Source: Rhodococcus sp. P1Y (GTDB taxonomy: Bacteria > Actinomycetota > Actinomycetes > Mycobacteriales > Mycobacteriaceae). From it: 64,000 nt of DNA. The stretch is taken from the NCBI RefSeq assembly GCF_003641205.1, contig NZ_CP032762.1, forward strand, positions 1,240,001-1,304,000, written 5' to 3'. Of the stretch, positions 36,086 through 45,940 are shown one piece after another. The notes under the pieces are model-generated. The model was given only the letters and a program-made list of their open reading frames with translations, was not told where the DNA came from and ran no database searches. Positions within the stretch are counted from its first letter, which is position 1. Each line of letters opens with the position of its first letter. Made by a program: the position numbers and the translations under genes.

Positions 36086-38632
36086 GTGAGCGTCGGTGGA
36101 GACGGCAAAGGCAAGCGCGATAAGGAGCCGGATCCGCCGGAGAGCTCGGCGACATCCGGCGACGGTGCTGTCGCGGGCCACTCTGTCGTAGACGATTCTG
36201 TTGCGGATGATGTTCCTCCTTACGAGGCCGTCACCGAGGTGATGCGCGCAATCGACCCGAACGAACCGCTACCGGGGCAGTCCGTCTCGCAGACCGAGCC
36301 CGCGGTTCCCGGCGAGGGTGCGGAGTTCGACGAACCGACGGACCGCCAGGAAGCGGTTCCCGGCGGGCCAACCGAATCAGACAGCACCTCGTTGTCCAAC
36401 GACGTACCTGTCTCCCACCGCGAGGCGGAGCCGTCCGGTGCAGTGGACCCCGGCGCAGTGCTGCCAAGTTCAGGGGGCCCAAGTGCAGTGGATCCCGGCG
36501 CTGTGGACCCCGATGCTGTGAATACCCATGCTGTGAATACCCATGCGGTGAATACCCATGCGGTGGATGCCAACGCCGCGAACGCCGAGGACACGGCTCG
36601 TCATTCTTCTGCCGCCCATTCTCTCGAAGCCGCCCATTCTCCTGAAGCCGCCGTCTCTTCTGAAGCCGCCGTCGAAGCGGGCGCCGAAGACCGGGCGGAC
36701 GACAGCTCCACCGTCGCGATCCCGGTCGTCGAGCCCCCTTCTGGTACCGAGCCCCCTTCTGGTACCGAGCCCCCTGCTGGTGCCGGGCCGCCTGCTGGTG
36801 CCGGTCCGAGCGACCGTGGTGACTCCTATGCGGGCCCGGCTGTTTCACCCTCGGGCGATGATGTCGTCGCGAGCACCCGTGATGTGAAGGCGTCGCAGAT
36901 GAAGATCGCGGTGATCGTGGGTGCGGCGGTTGCCATTCTCGGGGTGTTCTACACGGCGGACTTGCTGTCTTCGGATGGATCGGTTCCTCGCGGAGTGGTC
37001 GTTGCGGGTGTCGAGGTCGGCGGCTTGAGCCACGAAGACGCAGAAGCGCGCCTACAGAGTGAACTCGGGCCGCGCGTCGACCAGTCTGTTCGCGTGAATG
37101 CGGGCGACCGTGAGCTCGAACTGGTCCCGTCGGCGGCAGGACTCGGCATCGATTGGGCGTCGACGCTCGATCGCGCCGGTTCTCAACCGATCAATCCGTT
37201 CACCCGAATAGCGTCGTTCTTTTCCAGCACAGAAATCGGTGTCGTGTCGACGGTCGACCCGGTCGCTCTGGACGGTGCCGTCGAATCGATTCGCGCACAG
37301 ACGGATCGAGAGCCTGCCGAGGGTGATGTCGTGTTCGAGGGCGCCGAGCCGGTCGCAGTCACGCCTGCGCCGGGGCAGTCCTTGGACGTTCCTGCCACGC
37401 GCGAGGTACTCGAATCCGATTGGCCGTTCGGCACCGTCGACGTTCCGGTCGCGACTGTCGACGTGACAGTGCATCAAGACGAAGTGGACCGGGTCCTGGC
37501 CGAGGTGGCGATGCCTGCTGTGTCGGCACCAGTCGTGTTCGCGGGTCGGAACGGCACCGAAGCGGTACTGACGCCCGACGCCATTGCTCGGGTCCTGTCC
37601 TTCGAGCCGGATGGTGAGGGTGCGCTCGCGCCGAGATACGACTTCGCCGCTGCAACCGGCCTTCTCGCTCCTGCACTTGCCTCGACGGAGACGCCACCTA
37701 AGGATGCGACGTTCAGGCTCGGAGCGGGAGCGCCGACGGTTGTGCCAGCGGTGGTGGGTGATGTGGTGCAGTGGGAGCGGACGTTGGAGCAGTTGCCGGC
37801 GTTGCTCACCTCGCAGGATTCGCGAACGACCGATGCGGTGTACGACCAAGCGCAGCCCGCGTTGACGACGGAGGGCGCTCAGGCGCTCGGAATCAAGGAG
37901 GTCGTCGGCGAATACACCACTGGCGGTTTCGAATACGCGTCCGGCGTCAACATCGGACTCACGGCCGACATCGTCAACGGAGCGCTCGTGAAGCCGGGAG
38001 CTACGTTCTCGCTGAACGAGTACACCGGTCCGCGTGGATCGGCTCAGGGATTCGTGGAGTCCGGGATCATCGACAATGGTCGACCGGATCGCGCCGTCGG
38101 AGGTGGAATCAGTCAGTTCGCGACGACGCTGTACAACGCTTCGTATTTCGGCGGTATGGAGGATGCCGGGCACACCGAACACAGCTACTACATCAGCAGG
38201 TATCCCGAGGCGCGCGAAGCGACAGTGTTCGAGGGTGCTATCGACCTGAAGTTCACGAACCCGGCGAAAACCGGAATCGTCATCGAGTCGTTCGCCACGA
38301 GTTCCAATGTCACAGTGAGGCTGTGGGGAACCAAGACCGTCGAGGTCGAATCCGTCACCGGGGCTCGAACCAATCCGACGAGCCCGAACACCATCACTCT
38401 TCCCGCCGGCGCCGGGTGCGTTGCATCCGGTGGTGGACCGGGCTTCACGGCCAGCGACACCAGGGTGATCACGGATATTGCGTCGGGAAACCAGATTTCG
38501 AGCAACACGCGAACGGTCAAGTACGACCCGATCCCGATCGTCAAATGCGTGTCTCCCGAGCCGGAGCGTGCACCTTCTGCCGATCCGGACGACGAACCGC
38601 CTGCTGCTGCGCCTCCCGCGGAGGACGAGTAG
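36086..38632 (+). CDS. VanW-family peptidoglycan-associated membrane protein with repeat-rich cytoplasmic N-terminus
   Basis: An 848-residue protein. Residues 1-270 are acidic and low-complexity, with pentapeptide AVNTH repeats and EPPSGT/PPAGAG repeats. One TM helix follows (MKIAVIVGAAVAILGVFYT, about 273-295), then an extracytoplasmic part with two peptidoglycan-binding-like modules and a VanW domain from about 612 (GATFSLNEYTGPRGSAQGF, GGGISQFATTLYNASYFGG), and a Pro/Asp-rich end. VanW/YoaR-like proteins are envelope-linked, function unproven. GTG 36086 has GGAGG eight bases upstream. It is not part of the M. tuberculosis gene order here. Confidence 0.85.
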   Translation: MSVGGDGKGKRDKEPDPPESSATSGDGAVAGHSVVDDSVADDVPPYEAVTEVMRAIDPNEPLPGQSVSQTEPAVPGEGAEFDEPTDRQEAVPGGPTESDSTSLSNDVPVSHREAEPSGAVDPGAVLPSSGGPSAVDPGAVDPDAVNTHAVNTHAVNTHAVDANAANAEDTARHSSAAHSLEAAHSPEAAVSSEAAVEAGAEDRADDSSTVAIPVVEPPSGTEPPSGTEPPAGAGPPAGAGPSDRGDSYAGPAVSPSGDDVVASTRDVKASQMKIAVIVGAAVAILGVFYTADLLSSDGSVPRGVVVAGVEVGGLSHEDAEARLQSELGPRVDQSVRVNAGDRELELVPSAAGLGIDWASTLDRAGSQPINPFTRIASFFSSTEIGVVSTVDPVALDGAVESIRAQTDREPAEGDVVFEGAEPVAVTPAPGQSLDVPATREVLESDWPFGTVDVPVATVDVTVHQDEVDRVLAEVAMPAVSAPVVFAGRNGTEAVLTPDAIARVLSFEPDGEGALAPRYDFAAATGLLAPALASTETPPKDATFRLGAGAPTVVPAVVGDVVQWERTLEQLPALLTSQDSRTTDAVYDQAQPALTTEGAQALGIKEVVGEYTTGGFEYASGVNIGLTADIVNGALVKPGATFSLNEYTGPRGSAQGFVESGIIDNGRPDRAVGGGISQFATTLYNASYFGGMEDAGHTEHSYYISRYPEAREATVFEGAIDLKFTNPAKTGIVIESFATSSNVTVRLWGTKTVEVESVTGARTNPTSPNTITLPAGAGCVASGGGPGFTASDTRVITDIASGNQISSNTRTVKYDPIPIVKCVSPEPERAPSADPDDEPPAAAPPAEDE

Positions 38633-38635
38633 TAG

Positions 38636-39412
38636 CTAAGCCCGGATCGATATGGGTTCTGTGTGTTTCGGGCTCACGGTGTCGCCCGAGGACGCCCCGC
38701 GCAGCCGTCTCGTCACCCATGGCGCGGCGAAGGACTTGACCCACTCGGTGTTTTCACGTCGCTTCACCGCTGGGTCGAGCGGCGGCAATGGGGGTAGCTC
38801 GTCGAGCACGATGGAATGCTCTATCCCAAGAAAATCCAGAACTTCGGCTGCCATACGGGTGTGGCCACGCGTCGACATGTGGAGGCGATCCCAGTCCCAC
38901 ATCCGGGGGTCGTCGTAGCCGTCGAATCGCCAGTAGTCGATCAGTTCGACGCCGCGGCTGTCCGCGACTTCGCGAAGCAACTCGTTGTAGATGGCCGTGC
39001 GGCCGCGGAGTGTGCGAAAGATCGGCGACCACCCTGCGTCGTATGCCGTGAACGCGACTACCCGCGCACCGGTGGCGACCAGTTCGGCCAGCGCTGCGTC
39101 GTACCTCGCCACGACAGCGTCGATGTCGACCTTGGGCCGCATCATGTCGTTTCCGCCGGCATAGATCGTGACGAGATCGGGTGCCGCCGCGACCGCTGCC
39201 GGCACCTGGTCGGCGATCACCTGATCGATCAACTTTCCTCGGACGGCAAGGTTGGCGTACCGAAAATTCGGGTTGCCGACGGAGAGTTCGTCCGCGACAC
39301 GGTCGGCCCATCCCTTCACACCGTTCGGGCTGGAGGGATCCGCATCTCCGACCCCCTCGGTGAACGAGTCTCCGAGAGCGATGTACGTGTCGATCCTGGG
39401 CACTGCGACCAT
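38636..39412 (-). CDS. SGNH/GDSL-type hydrolase
   Basis: A roughly 258-residue cytoplasmic esterase of the SGNH fold. Block I is ALGDSFTEGVGD with the nucleophilic Ser near residue 16, block III is YAGGNDM, and block V is WDRLHMSTRGH with the catalytic Asp and His. Substrates may be acyl or acetyl esters. The start is ATG 39412 or GTG 39403; the latter has GAAGGA at better spacing. The stop lies 3 bp from that of the convergent VanW gene. Confidence 0.88.
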   Translation of the reverse strand: MVAVPRIDTYIALGDSFTEGVGDADPSSPNGVKGWADRVADELSVGNPNFRYANLAVRGKLIDQVIADQVPAAVAAAPDLVTIYAGGNDMMRPKVDIDAVVARYDAALAELVATGARVVAFTAYDAGWSPIFRTLRGRTAIYNELLREVADSRGVELIDYWRFDGYDDPRMWDWDRLHMSTRGHTRMAAEVLDFLGIEHSIVLDELPPLPPLDPAVKRRENTEWVKSFAAPWVTRRLRGASSGDTVSPKHTEPISIRA

Positions 39413-39417
39413 CCTTC

Positions 39418-40597
<1,180 letters not shown>

Positions 40598-40646
40598 AGC
40601 AGCTTCGCCCGGTACACGCTCACCTATGAGCAAGACGCACGCCTAT

Positions 40647-40713
40647 GTGCTAGCACTTTGCCGTGTATCTAGCACCTGGGCGTGCATCTAGCACTTTGCC
40701 GTGCGTCTGGCAG
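40647..40713. repeat. Short 19-bp direct repeats
   Basis: GTGCTAGCACTTTGCC, GTGTATCTAGCACCTGGGC, GTGCATCTAGCACTTTGCC and GTGCGTCTGGCAG follow each other directly. They lie between convergent genes, after the flavin reductase stop. The remainder of the 199-bp gap holds a terminator. Confidence 0.7.
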
Positions 40714-40748
40714 AAACCTCAGCCCGAACCCCCCACCCACCGACAGCA

Positions 40749-40782
40749 CAACGGCCGCACCCCTGAAGGAGTGCGGCCGTTG
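40749..40782. terminator. Terminator between flavin reductase and fadE5
   Basis: CAACGGCCGCACCCC and GAGTGCGGCCGTTG form a 14-15-bp stem with one mismatch around a short TGAAG loop. It lies between two convergent genes and can serve both strands. Confidence 0.75.
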
Positions 40783-40796
40783 TGGTCGAAAAGGGC

Positions 40797-42632
40797 TCAG
40801 AAAGCTGCTTCGTCGAGGTCCATGACGTCGAGGTCGACGTTCGCGAGGATGCCGCGGGTTGCGGTGAGCTCGGGCAAGATGTTCTTGGCGAAGAACGACG
40901 CGACGCCGACCTTGCCCTCGTAGAACGACTTCTCTTTGCCCTCTGCGCCGTTGTCCAGTGCCGTGATGGCGATTTCGGACTGACGCAGCAGCAGCCAGCC
41001 GATGAGCAGGTCGCCGAATGCCATCAGGAAGCGCACCGATGCCAGGCCGACCTTGTACAGCTCGGTCGGCTGCTCCTGAGCGCCCATGAGCTGCTGGGTC
41101 ATGCCGGTGACGATGGCCTGTACGTCCTCGAGGGCGGTGGCCAGCAGTGCGCGCTCCGCCTTGAGGCGTCCGTTGCCCGCTTCGCTGTCGATGAACGACT
41201 TGATCTGTCCCGCAACGTGAGCGAGAGCGACGCCGCGGTCACGGGCGATCTTGCGGAAGAAGAAGTCCTGCGCCTGGATGGCCGTGGTGCCCTCGTACAG
41301 CGAGTCGATCTTCGAGTCGCGAATGTACTGCTCGATGGGGTAGTCCTGCAGGAATCCGGAACCGCCGAGGGTCTGCAGGCTTTCGGCCAGCTGACGGTAG
41401 GCGATCTCGGAACCGACACCCTTGACGATCGGGAGGAGCAGATCGTTGACGCGGTAGGCGATGTCCTCGTCGGCGTCGGAGACCTGCTTGGCCGTGATCG
41501 GGTTCTGGTGAGCTGCGGTGTAGAGGTAGACCGCACGCAGGCCCTCGGCGTACGCCTTCTGGGTGATGAGGCTGCGTCGTACGTCGGGGTGGTGCGTGAT
41601 GGTGACGCGCGGGGCGGCCTTGTCGGTCATCTGCGTCAGATCGGCGCCCTGGACGCGCTGCTTGGCGTAGTCGAGCGCGTTGAGGTAACCGGTGGACAGT
41701 GTGGCGATTGCCTTGGTACCGACCATCATTCGAGCGTGCTCGATGACGTCGAACATCTGCGCGATGCCCTTGTGGACCTCTCCGACGAGCCAACCCTGTG
41801 CGGGGATTCCGTGCCCGCCGAAGGTGAGCTCGCACGTCGCCGACGCCTTCAGGCCCATCTTGTGCTCGACGCCGGTGACGAAGACGCCGTTGCGCTCGCC
41901 GAGTTCGCCGGTCTCGAAGTCGAAGTGGGTGTTGGGGACGTAGAACAGGCTCAGGCCCTTGGTTCCCGGACCTGCTCCTTCGGGACGTGCCAGCACGAGG
42001 TGCATGGTGTTCTCGAAGAGGTCGTCGGATACGGCAGAGGTGATGAAGCGCTTGACGCCTTCGATGTGCCAGGAACCGTCTTCCTGCTTGACGGCCTTGG
42101 TGCGGCCTGCGCCGACGTCGGATCCGGCGTCGGGCTCGGTGAGGACCATCGTGGCACCCCACTGGCGCTCGACGATGACCTTCGCCCACTCCTTCTGCTC
42201 ATCGGTGCCGTTGTGGTAGAGCACGTTGGCGAAGGAGGGACCTGCCGAGTACATGAATGCGGCGGGCTGCGAACCGAGCAGCATTTCGTTGATGGCCCAG
42301 CCCAGGTTGCGAGGAGCGGGGATGCCACCGACCTCCTCGTCGAGGCCGACGCGCCACCACTCGCCGTCGTACAGCGCCTTGAACGACTTCTTGAAGGAGT
42401 CGGGCAGCTTCAGCGTGTGGGTCTCGGGGTCGAACACGGGAGGGTTGCGGTCCGCGTCGGCGAAGGACTCGGCCAGTGGGCCCTCCGACAGGCGAACGAC
42501 CTCGCGAAGCATGTCGCGGGCGGCCTCTCCGTCGAGGTCGCCGAAGTTGTCGCCTGCGAGCGACTCGTCGAGCCCGAACAGCTCGAAGAGATTGAACTCG
42601 AGGTCCCGAAGGTTGCTCTTGTAATGGCCCAT
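40797..42632 (-). CDS. fadE5: Acyl-CoA dehydrogenase FadE5
   Basis: From ATG 42632 the protein is 611 residues, the same as M. tuberculosis FadE5 (Rv0244c). It introduces the trans-2 double bond into acyl-CoA with FAD. Blocks include [25 protein letters not shown], and [20 protein letters not shown], where the Glu after Tyr is at the usual catalytic-base position. It is the longer FadE type with a C-terminal helical extension. The ribosome site is GGAGAG. A copy of the TTACYGNNGAGTAA operator sits 54 bp upstream, tying it to fadA2 and fabG4-htdX. Confidence 0.95.
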   Translation of the reverse strand: MGHYKSNLRDLEFNLFELFGLDESLAGDNFGDLDGEAARDMLREVVRLSEGPLAESFADADRNPPVFDPETHTLKLPDSFKKSFKALYDGEWWRVGLDEEVGGIPAPRNLGWAINEMLLGSQPAAFMYSAGPSFANVLYHNGTDEQKEWAKVIVERQWGATMVLTEPDAGSDVGAGRTKAVKQEDGSWHIEGVKRFITSAVSDDLFENTMHLVLARPEGAGPGTKGLSLFYVPNTHFDFETGELGERNGVFVTGVEHKMGLKASATCELTFGGHGIPAQGWLVGEVHKGIAQMFDVIEHARMMVGTKAIATLSTGYLNALDYAKQRVQGADLTQMTDKAAPRVTITHHPDVRRSLITQKAYAEGLRAVYLYTAAHQNPITAKQVSDADEDIAYRVNDLLLPIVKGVGSEIAYRQLAESLQTLGGSGFLQDYPIEQYIRDSKIDSLYEGTTAIQAQDFFFRKIARDRGVALAHVAGQIKSFIDSEAGNGRLKAERALLATALEDVQAIVTGMTQQLMGAQEQPTELYKVGLASVRFLMAFGDLLIGWLLLRQSEIAITALDNGAEGKEKSFYEGKVGVASFFAKNILPELTATRGILANVDLDVMDLDEAAF

Positions 42633-42685
42633 TGCGCGTCGCTCTCCAGTCGGTGGTGCGGTCTCGTAAGTACCGCCCAAGTTAG

Positions 42686-42699
42686 CTACTCGTCGGTAA
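42686..42699. promoter_or_regulatory. TTACYGNNGAGTAA operator, copy 3 (fadE5)
   Basis: CTACTCGTCGGTAA (complement TTACCGACGAGTAG) lies 54 bp before the fadE5 ATG inside a wider GTTA-N12-TAAC palindrome. It differs from the consensus only in the last base. Confidence 0.65.
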
Positions 42700-42710
42700 C
42701 ATAACGGATA

Positions 42711-43334
42711 TTACCCCCGATCATCTCCGCTGCCAAGGCCGGATCTACCGGCCAGTAGCAATGCGTCCACCGCGATGCCGTCGTTCGTGCTACGCACGCG
42801 CTCTTCGCAGAGGTGAATTACTGCGCGATCGCCGATGTCCGACGCCAATTGCTCTGGTGTATAAAGTATTTCGGGATCCTGAGGTCCGCCGACTCCCCGC
42901 GAGATGTTCTCGGAATGGTGTCCCAGAATCATGAGGATTCCATCAGGTTTCAGGCCGGCTACAGCGTTGCGGATCACGATGCGACGTTGCTCGTGCGGCA
43001 GGTGGAGATAGAGAACGAGAATCAAGTCATATTCAGGTTCCGGTAGGACGGTCGTCACATCGGCGTGGACGTACGTTAGTCGGTCGCGGACGGATTTCGG
43101 AGAACGTGACGCTATCCGGTGGGCTCGTGTGAGCGCCACGGCCGAGAAATCGACGGCGGTGACCTCCCATCCACGCGTGGCCAGCCACAGTGCGTTTCGG
43201 CCCTGACCGGCAGCGAGGTCGAGTGCTCGCCCGCGCGGCAGGGCCGTCGCGACGTCGACAAGCGTCGAGTTCGGGGGCTCGCCGTAGGTCAGTTCTCGGG
43301 CGTCGTACTTTGCATCCCAGGCTGCAGCGTCCAT
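42711..43334 (-). CDS. Class I SAM-dependent methyltransferase (TehB/tellurite-resistance-like)
   Basis: A 207-residue methyltransferase starting MDAAAWDAKYDARELTYGEP. Motif I is ALDLAAGQGRNALWLA and motif II-III region VTAVDFSAVAL; the Trp-Asp-x-x-Tyr N-terminus is common in small TehB-like enzymes, which methylate metalloids or small acids. I chose ATG 43334 because the upstream 56 residues of the longer frame have no homology. Substrate unknown. Confidence 0.82.
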   Translation of the reverse strand: MDAAAWDAKYDARELTYGEPPNSTLVDVATALPRGRALDLAAGQGRNALWLATRGWEVTAVDFSAVALTRAHRIASRSPKSVRDRLTYVHADVTTVLPEPEYDLILVLYLHLPHEQRRIVIRNAVAGLKPDGILMILGHHSENISRGVGGPQDPEILYTPEQLASDIGDRAVIHLCEERVRSTNDGIAVDALLLAGRSGLGSGDDRG

Positions 43335-43371
43335 GTGACGAGTATGCGGCTGCGCCTCACCAGGGTGCGCA

Positions 43372-44466
43372 TCACAACGACGTGCGCAACAACACGACGT
43401 TGTAGTTGCGATGCACGGTGGCAAGGAAGTACAGATCCGAACCCGAAGACCAAGGGTGGATGTACGGCGCGTAGGCGCTGGGGAGTTCGCGGGTATCGAC
43501 AACCACCTCGGGCGGACTCCACGGACCGACCGGCGTGGGCGAGCGTCGCATGACGATGGAGTCGAAGGGATCGGTGGTCATCATGATGTATTGCCCGAGG
43601 TATTGGTTGTAGGCGACGGAGAGTTCACCGACACTGTCGACGATCGGTGCAGCAACGTTCGGATCGTTCTTGATCCACTCGCTGCCGTTCCAGTACTCGT
43701 ATGCGCCGAGGTCGAGGATGTCCTTTTCCTGCACCCGTGCGACGTGGCCGAGGTTGCCCCGACCGGGAGGCGTCCCGTACTGGTAGACGAACCCGCCGTC
43801 TTTCAGGAATGCGCTCTGTTGAAAGTTGCGGTTGCCCGCGTCGCTCGGCCTCTGGGTTTCCGGGACGGCCACCCAGTTCTCGCCGTTGTCACCCGAGACT
43901 GCGAGCCCGGAGTAGTTGGTCTGCCAGTGTCCGGCCGAGCCCCAGTTGTTGACCGACATCAGGCTCATGAACTGATTGGGCCCGACGGCGACACCTGCTG
44001 TGGGGATTCTGCTGATCTCGACGAACGGGATCTTGGGGCTCGGAACGACCTCTTTGGACTGCCCGAACGGATCTTTGACGATGCTGTCGAAGTTCATGCC
44101 GTCGGCGAGATTGCCGTCGCGACTGCGCACGATCGCGTTGGACTTCCACGACCAGATGCTTCCCTGAAGAAGGTTGGGGAGTCCAAGACCTGCTGTGTCA
44201 CCGAAGGCGGTCAAAATCTCGCCGTTGCCGTTGTCCCACATGATTCCGAGGTCGGTGCCGAGCATGTTGAAATCCTCGGTCCTGTTGGGGCTTCCCATGC
44301 CGGTGGCCTGCGCAACTGCCACCGTGCGCCCGCCGAGTTGAGGCAATCCGAAGGTGCCGTTCAGGCCGGGGATCGGGTTGACGGTGTTGGGGTTCGCCGC
44401 CGCCGGGCCTGCGACTGCGACGGCAACCGCCAATGCAGCGACCGCGACAGAAAAAACTCTCGGCAA
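43372..44466 (-). CDS. Secreted DUF4185 protein, candidate GH183 endo-D-arabinanase
   Basis: A 364-residue exported protein with signal peptide (SVAVAALAVAVAVAGPAAAN, cleavage after AAA). The body is DUF4185: an Asp-rich propeller start (EDFNMLGTDLGIMWDNGNGE), SWKSNAIVRSRDG, and VAYNQYLGQYIMMTTD. DUF4185 members of mycobacteria are the founding endo-D-arabinanases of family GH183, acting on arabinogalactan and lipoarabinomannan, so turnover of arabinan is a good guess. The start is TTG 44466 with GGGGGA six bases upstream. It diverges from a MarR gene. Confidence 0.82.
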   Translation of the reverse strand: MPRVFSVAVAALAVAVAVAGPAAANPNTVNPIPGLNGTFGLPQLGGRTVAVAQATGMGSPNRTEDFNMLGTDLGIMWDNGNGEILTAFGDTAGLGLPNLLQGSIWSWKSNAIVRSRDGNLADGMNFDSIVKDPFGQSKEVVPSPKIPFVEISRIPTAGVAVGPNQFMSLMSVNNWGSAGHWQTNYSGLAVSGDNGENWVAVPETQRPSDAGNRNFQQSAFLKDGGFVYQYGTPPGRGNLGHVARVQEKDILDLGAYEYWNGSEWIKNDPNVAAPIVDSVGELSVAYNQYLGQYIMMTTDPFDSIVMRRSPTPVGPWSPPEVVVDTRELPSAYAPYIHPWSSGSDLYFLATVHRNYNVVLLRTSL

Positions 44467-44590
44467 GGCAAATCCCCCGTATCGATGAACTGCGTCTGGA
44501 AAACGGGGGAAGTTTAGCGCACGCCCGCTGTTTTGGATGGCATTCTGAAGCCCAGCTGGATCAAGTATTTCGGCGCGCTAATGTGTGGGG

Positions 44591-45025
44591 ATGAGCGGAG
44601 AATCGGACATGCACCTGGCCAGGGACTTGTCAGTCTCGGCGCTGCGTCTCAATCGTCGCCTTCGGCTTCGCCATTCGGCGGACAAGATTCCTGTCGCGCA
44701 GCTGTCGATCCTTGCCACCATTTTCCGCGAAGGGCCAATGACCACAGGCGATTTGGCCGAGCGTGAGCGGATCAAGCCGCCGTCGATCTCCAGGTCCTCG
44801 CATACCCTTGTCGAGATGGGGCTGCTGGAGCGTCATCCGCACAGTTCGGATCGCCGGCAGATGTTGTTGGCGCTCACCGAGACGGGCCGACGTATGGCGT
44901 CCGGGGAAGTTGCGGAGCGCGAACGAGTGTTGGCGGAGCGGCTCGGGGAACTCAGCGCGTCCCAGCGGGCCACGTTGTCGGATGCGGCTCGAATTTTGAC
45001 CGCCATCGTCGAGCGAAACGAATAA
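44591..45025 (+). CDS. MarR-family transcriptional regulator
   Basis: A 144-residue winged-helix protein: TTGDLAERERIKPPSISRSSHTLVEMGLLERHPHSSDRRQMLLALTETG spans HTH and wing with the DRR wing motif. GTG 44585 is two codons upstream; ATG 44591 is preceded by GTGGGG only. The divergent DUF4185 gene, 124 bp away, is its natural candidate target. The stop is 3 bp from that of a convergent small membrane gene. Confidence 0.85.
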   Translation: MSGESDMHLARDLSVSALRLNRRLRLRHSADKIPVAQLSILATIFREGPMTTGDLAERERIKPPSISRSSHTLVEMGLLERHPHSSDRRQMLLALTETGRRMASGEVAERERVLAERLGELSASQRATLSDAARILTAIVERNE

Positions 45026-45028
45026 GGA

Positions 45029-45190
45029 CTACTGGTCGTGCTCGACAGTCTCGTTGATCTCGTCGGTGTCCCACGAGAGCGTCGAACCCAGCTCCTCGCT
45101 GTCGGCACGCTGCGAGACACGGCCGAGTACGACGGCAACAAGCAATGCCACCGCCAACCAGATCGCTACGCCTATCAGAACCCCGGTCAC
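45029..45190 (-). CDS. 53-residue single-pass membrane protein, unannotated small gene
   Basis: On the complement a GTG at 45190 opens a 53-residue frame: VTGVLIGVAIWLAVALLVAV is a clear TM helix, followed by VLGRVSQRADSEELGSTLS and an acidic end, ETVEHDQ. The helix-then-polar-tail composition is not that of a chance shadow frame, and no gene lies opposite it. No ribosome site is visible. Its TAG sits 3 bp from the MarR stop. Family unknown. Confidence 0.55.
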   Translation of the reverse strand: MTGVLIGVAIWLAVALLVAVVLGRVSQRADSEELGSTLSWDTDEINETVEHDQ

Positions 45191-45235
45191 ATACTGTTTG
45201 TAGCACTCTGGCCTGTGAATTAGCTGCGAAAGCGT

Positions 45236-45469
45236 CTAATGGATTGTTGCAATACGGTCCTGGACAGATAACCGATCGGGAACGAACCATAAGTGTCTAC
45301 CTCGACTGGACTCGGCCACGAATGCGCGAAGAAGCTCGCTGGCCTCGGTGAACGGGCCGATGTCGCCCTCGATCACGAGATGGATCCGGTACTTGACCAG
45401 CTTCTGTACGAATTCGCCTGCCAGTTGCGTCCCGAGGTGTTCATCGGCTTCCCTCGACGAAGGTGTCGA
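45236..45469 (-). pseudogene. 5'-truncated DUF4180 gene remnant
   Basis: The frame reads DEHLGTQLAGEFVQKLVKYR then IHLVIEGDIGPF and LLRAFVAESSRGRHLWFVPD, the conserved C-terminal half of DUF4180 (LAGE-QK-Y and GDIS and ESNRG-FV motifs). The N-terminal half, about 45-50 residues, is absent: a TGA lies in frame at 45470-45472, and no ATG, GTG or TTG occurs before the conserved block. The first 30 bases overlap the 3' end of the excisionase-like gene. A sequencing error alone would not restore the lost half. Confidence 0.7.
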
Positions 45470-45857
45470 TCAGTCGCAGGATCTCGGCAACGTCGGCGGG
45501 TCCTCCGATGACGACGACTTTCAGGGTTGCCGCGGTCTCGTCGTACCCGGTGTCGATCTTCAGTCGTCGCTCGCCCGGTCCTCTGCCGGTCGCCGACGTG
45601 GACAGGAACAAGGCGAGTCTCGACGCTGTCTGCTGATCCACGTTCTCGACGTCGACGATGCTGGTGACGTCGATGCGGATGGCCTCGGTGGGTGATTCGC
45701 CGCCGGTGAGAGCAGCCAAACCGTCGGGAGTGATGCGGTACTGCTTTCCGATGCGCACGGCGGGCAGTCGGCCGTCCTGGATGTAGTTGCGGACGGTGCG
45801 AACATGCAGGCCGAGTAGCTCGGCTACCTGTTCGGCGGTGTAGAAGTCACTCCCCAT
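45441..45857 (-). CDS. Excisionase/MerR-like helix-turn-helix protein
   Basis: A 138-residue protein. Residues 4-50 form an excisionase-type winged HTH (YTAEQVAELLGLHVRTVRNY, LPAVRIGKQYRI). The C-terminal 80 residues, including ALFLSTSATGRGPGERRLKI, form an alpha/beta domain of the type often paired with DUF4180 genes. Despite the HTH class there is no integrase nearby, so a regulatory role is more likely. The gene directly precedes the DUF4180 remnant; a deletion probably joined them. Confidence 0.8.
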   Translation of the reverse strand: MGSDFYTAEQVAELLGLHVRTVRNYIQDGRLPAVRIGKQYRITPDGLAALTGGESPTEAIRIDVTSIVDVENVDQQTASRLALFLSTSATGRGPGERRLKIDTGYDETAATLKVVVIGGPADVAEILRLIDTFVEGSR

Positions 45858-45889
45858 AGTTCCGTAATCTACCTTGAGCCTCCGCCCGT

Positions 45890-45933
45890 AGTGGCACGGT
45901 TAAGTGCCCGGGGAGGCACTTGACCACGCCACT
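45890..45933. repeat. Palindromic repeat family B, intergenic copy
   Basis: AGTGGCACGGTTAAGTGCC and GGCACTTGACCACGCCACT pair at 16 of 19 positions around a short GGGGA loop. It matches the copy inside aftD (27176-27223). It fills the 83-bp gap between the HTH gene and the DinB-like gene. Confidence 0.75.
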
Positions 45934-45940
45934 GGCCATC

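Noticed and set aside
40782..42704. 640-residue frame antisense to fadE5
   Set aside because: Shadow of the acyl-CoA dehydrogenase gene; its composition reflects the complement of codon bias.
45441..45857. Excisionase as a sign of an integrated element
   Set aside because: No integrase, attachment repeats or phage genes nearby; this HTH class is often a plain regulator.
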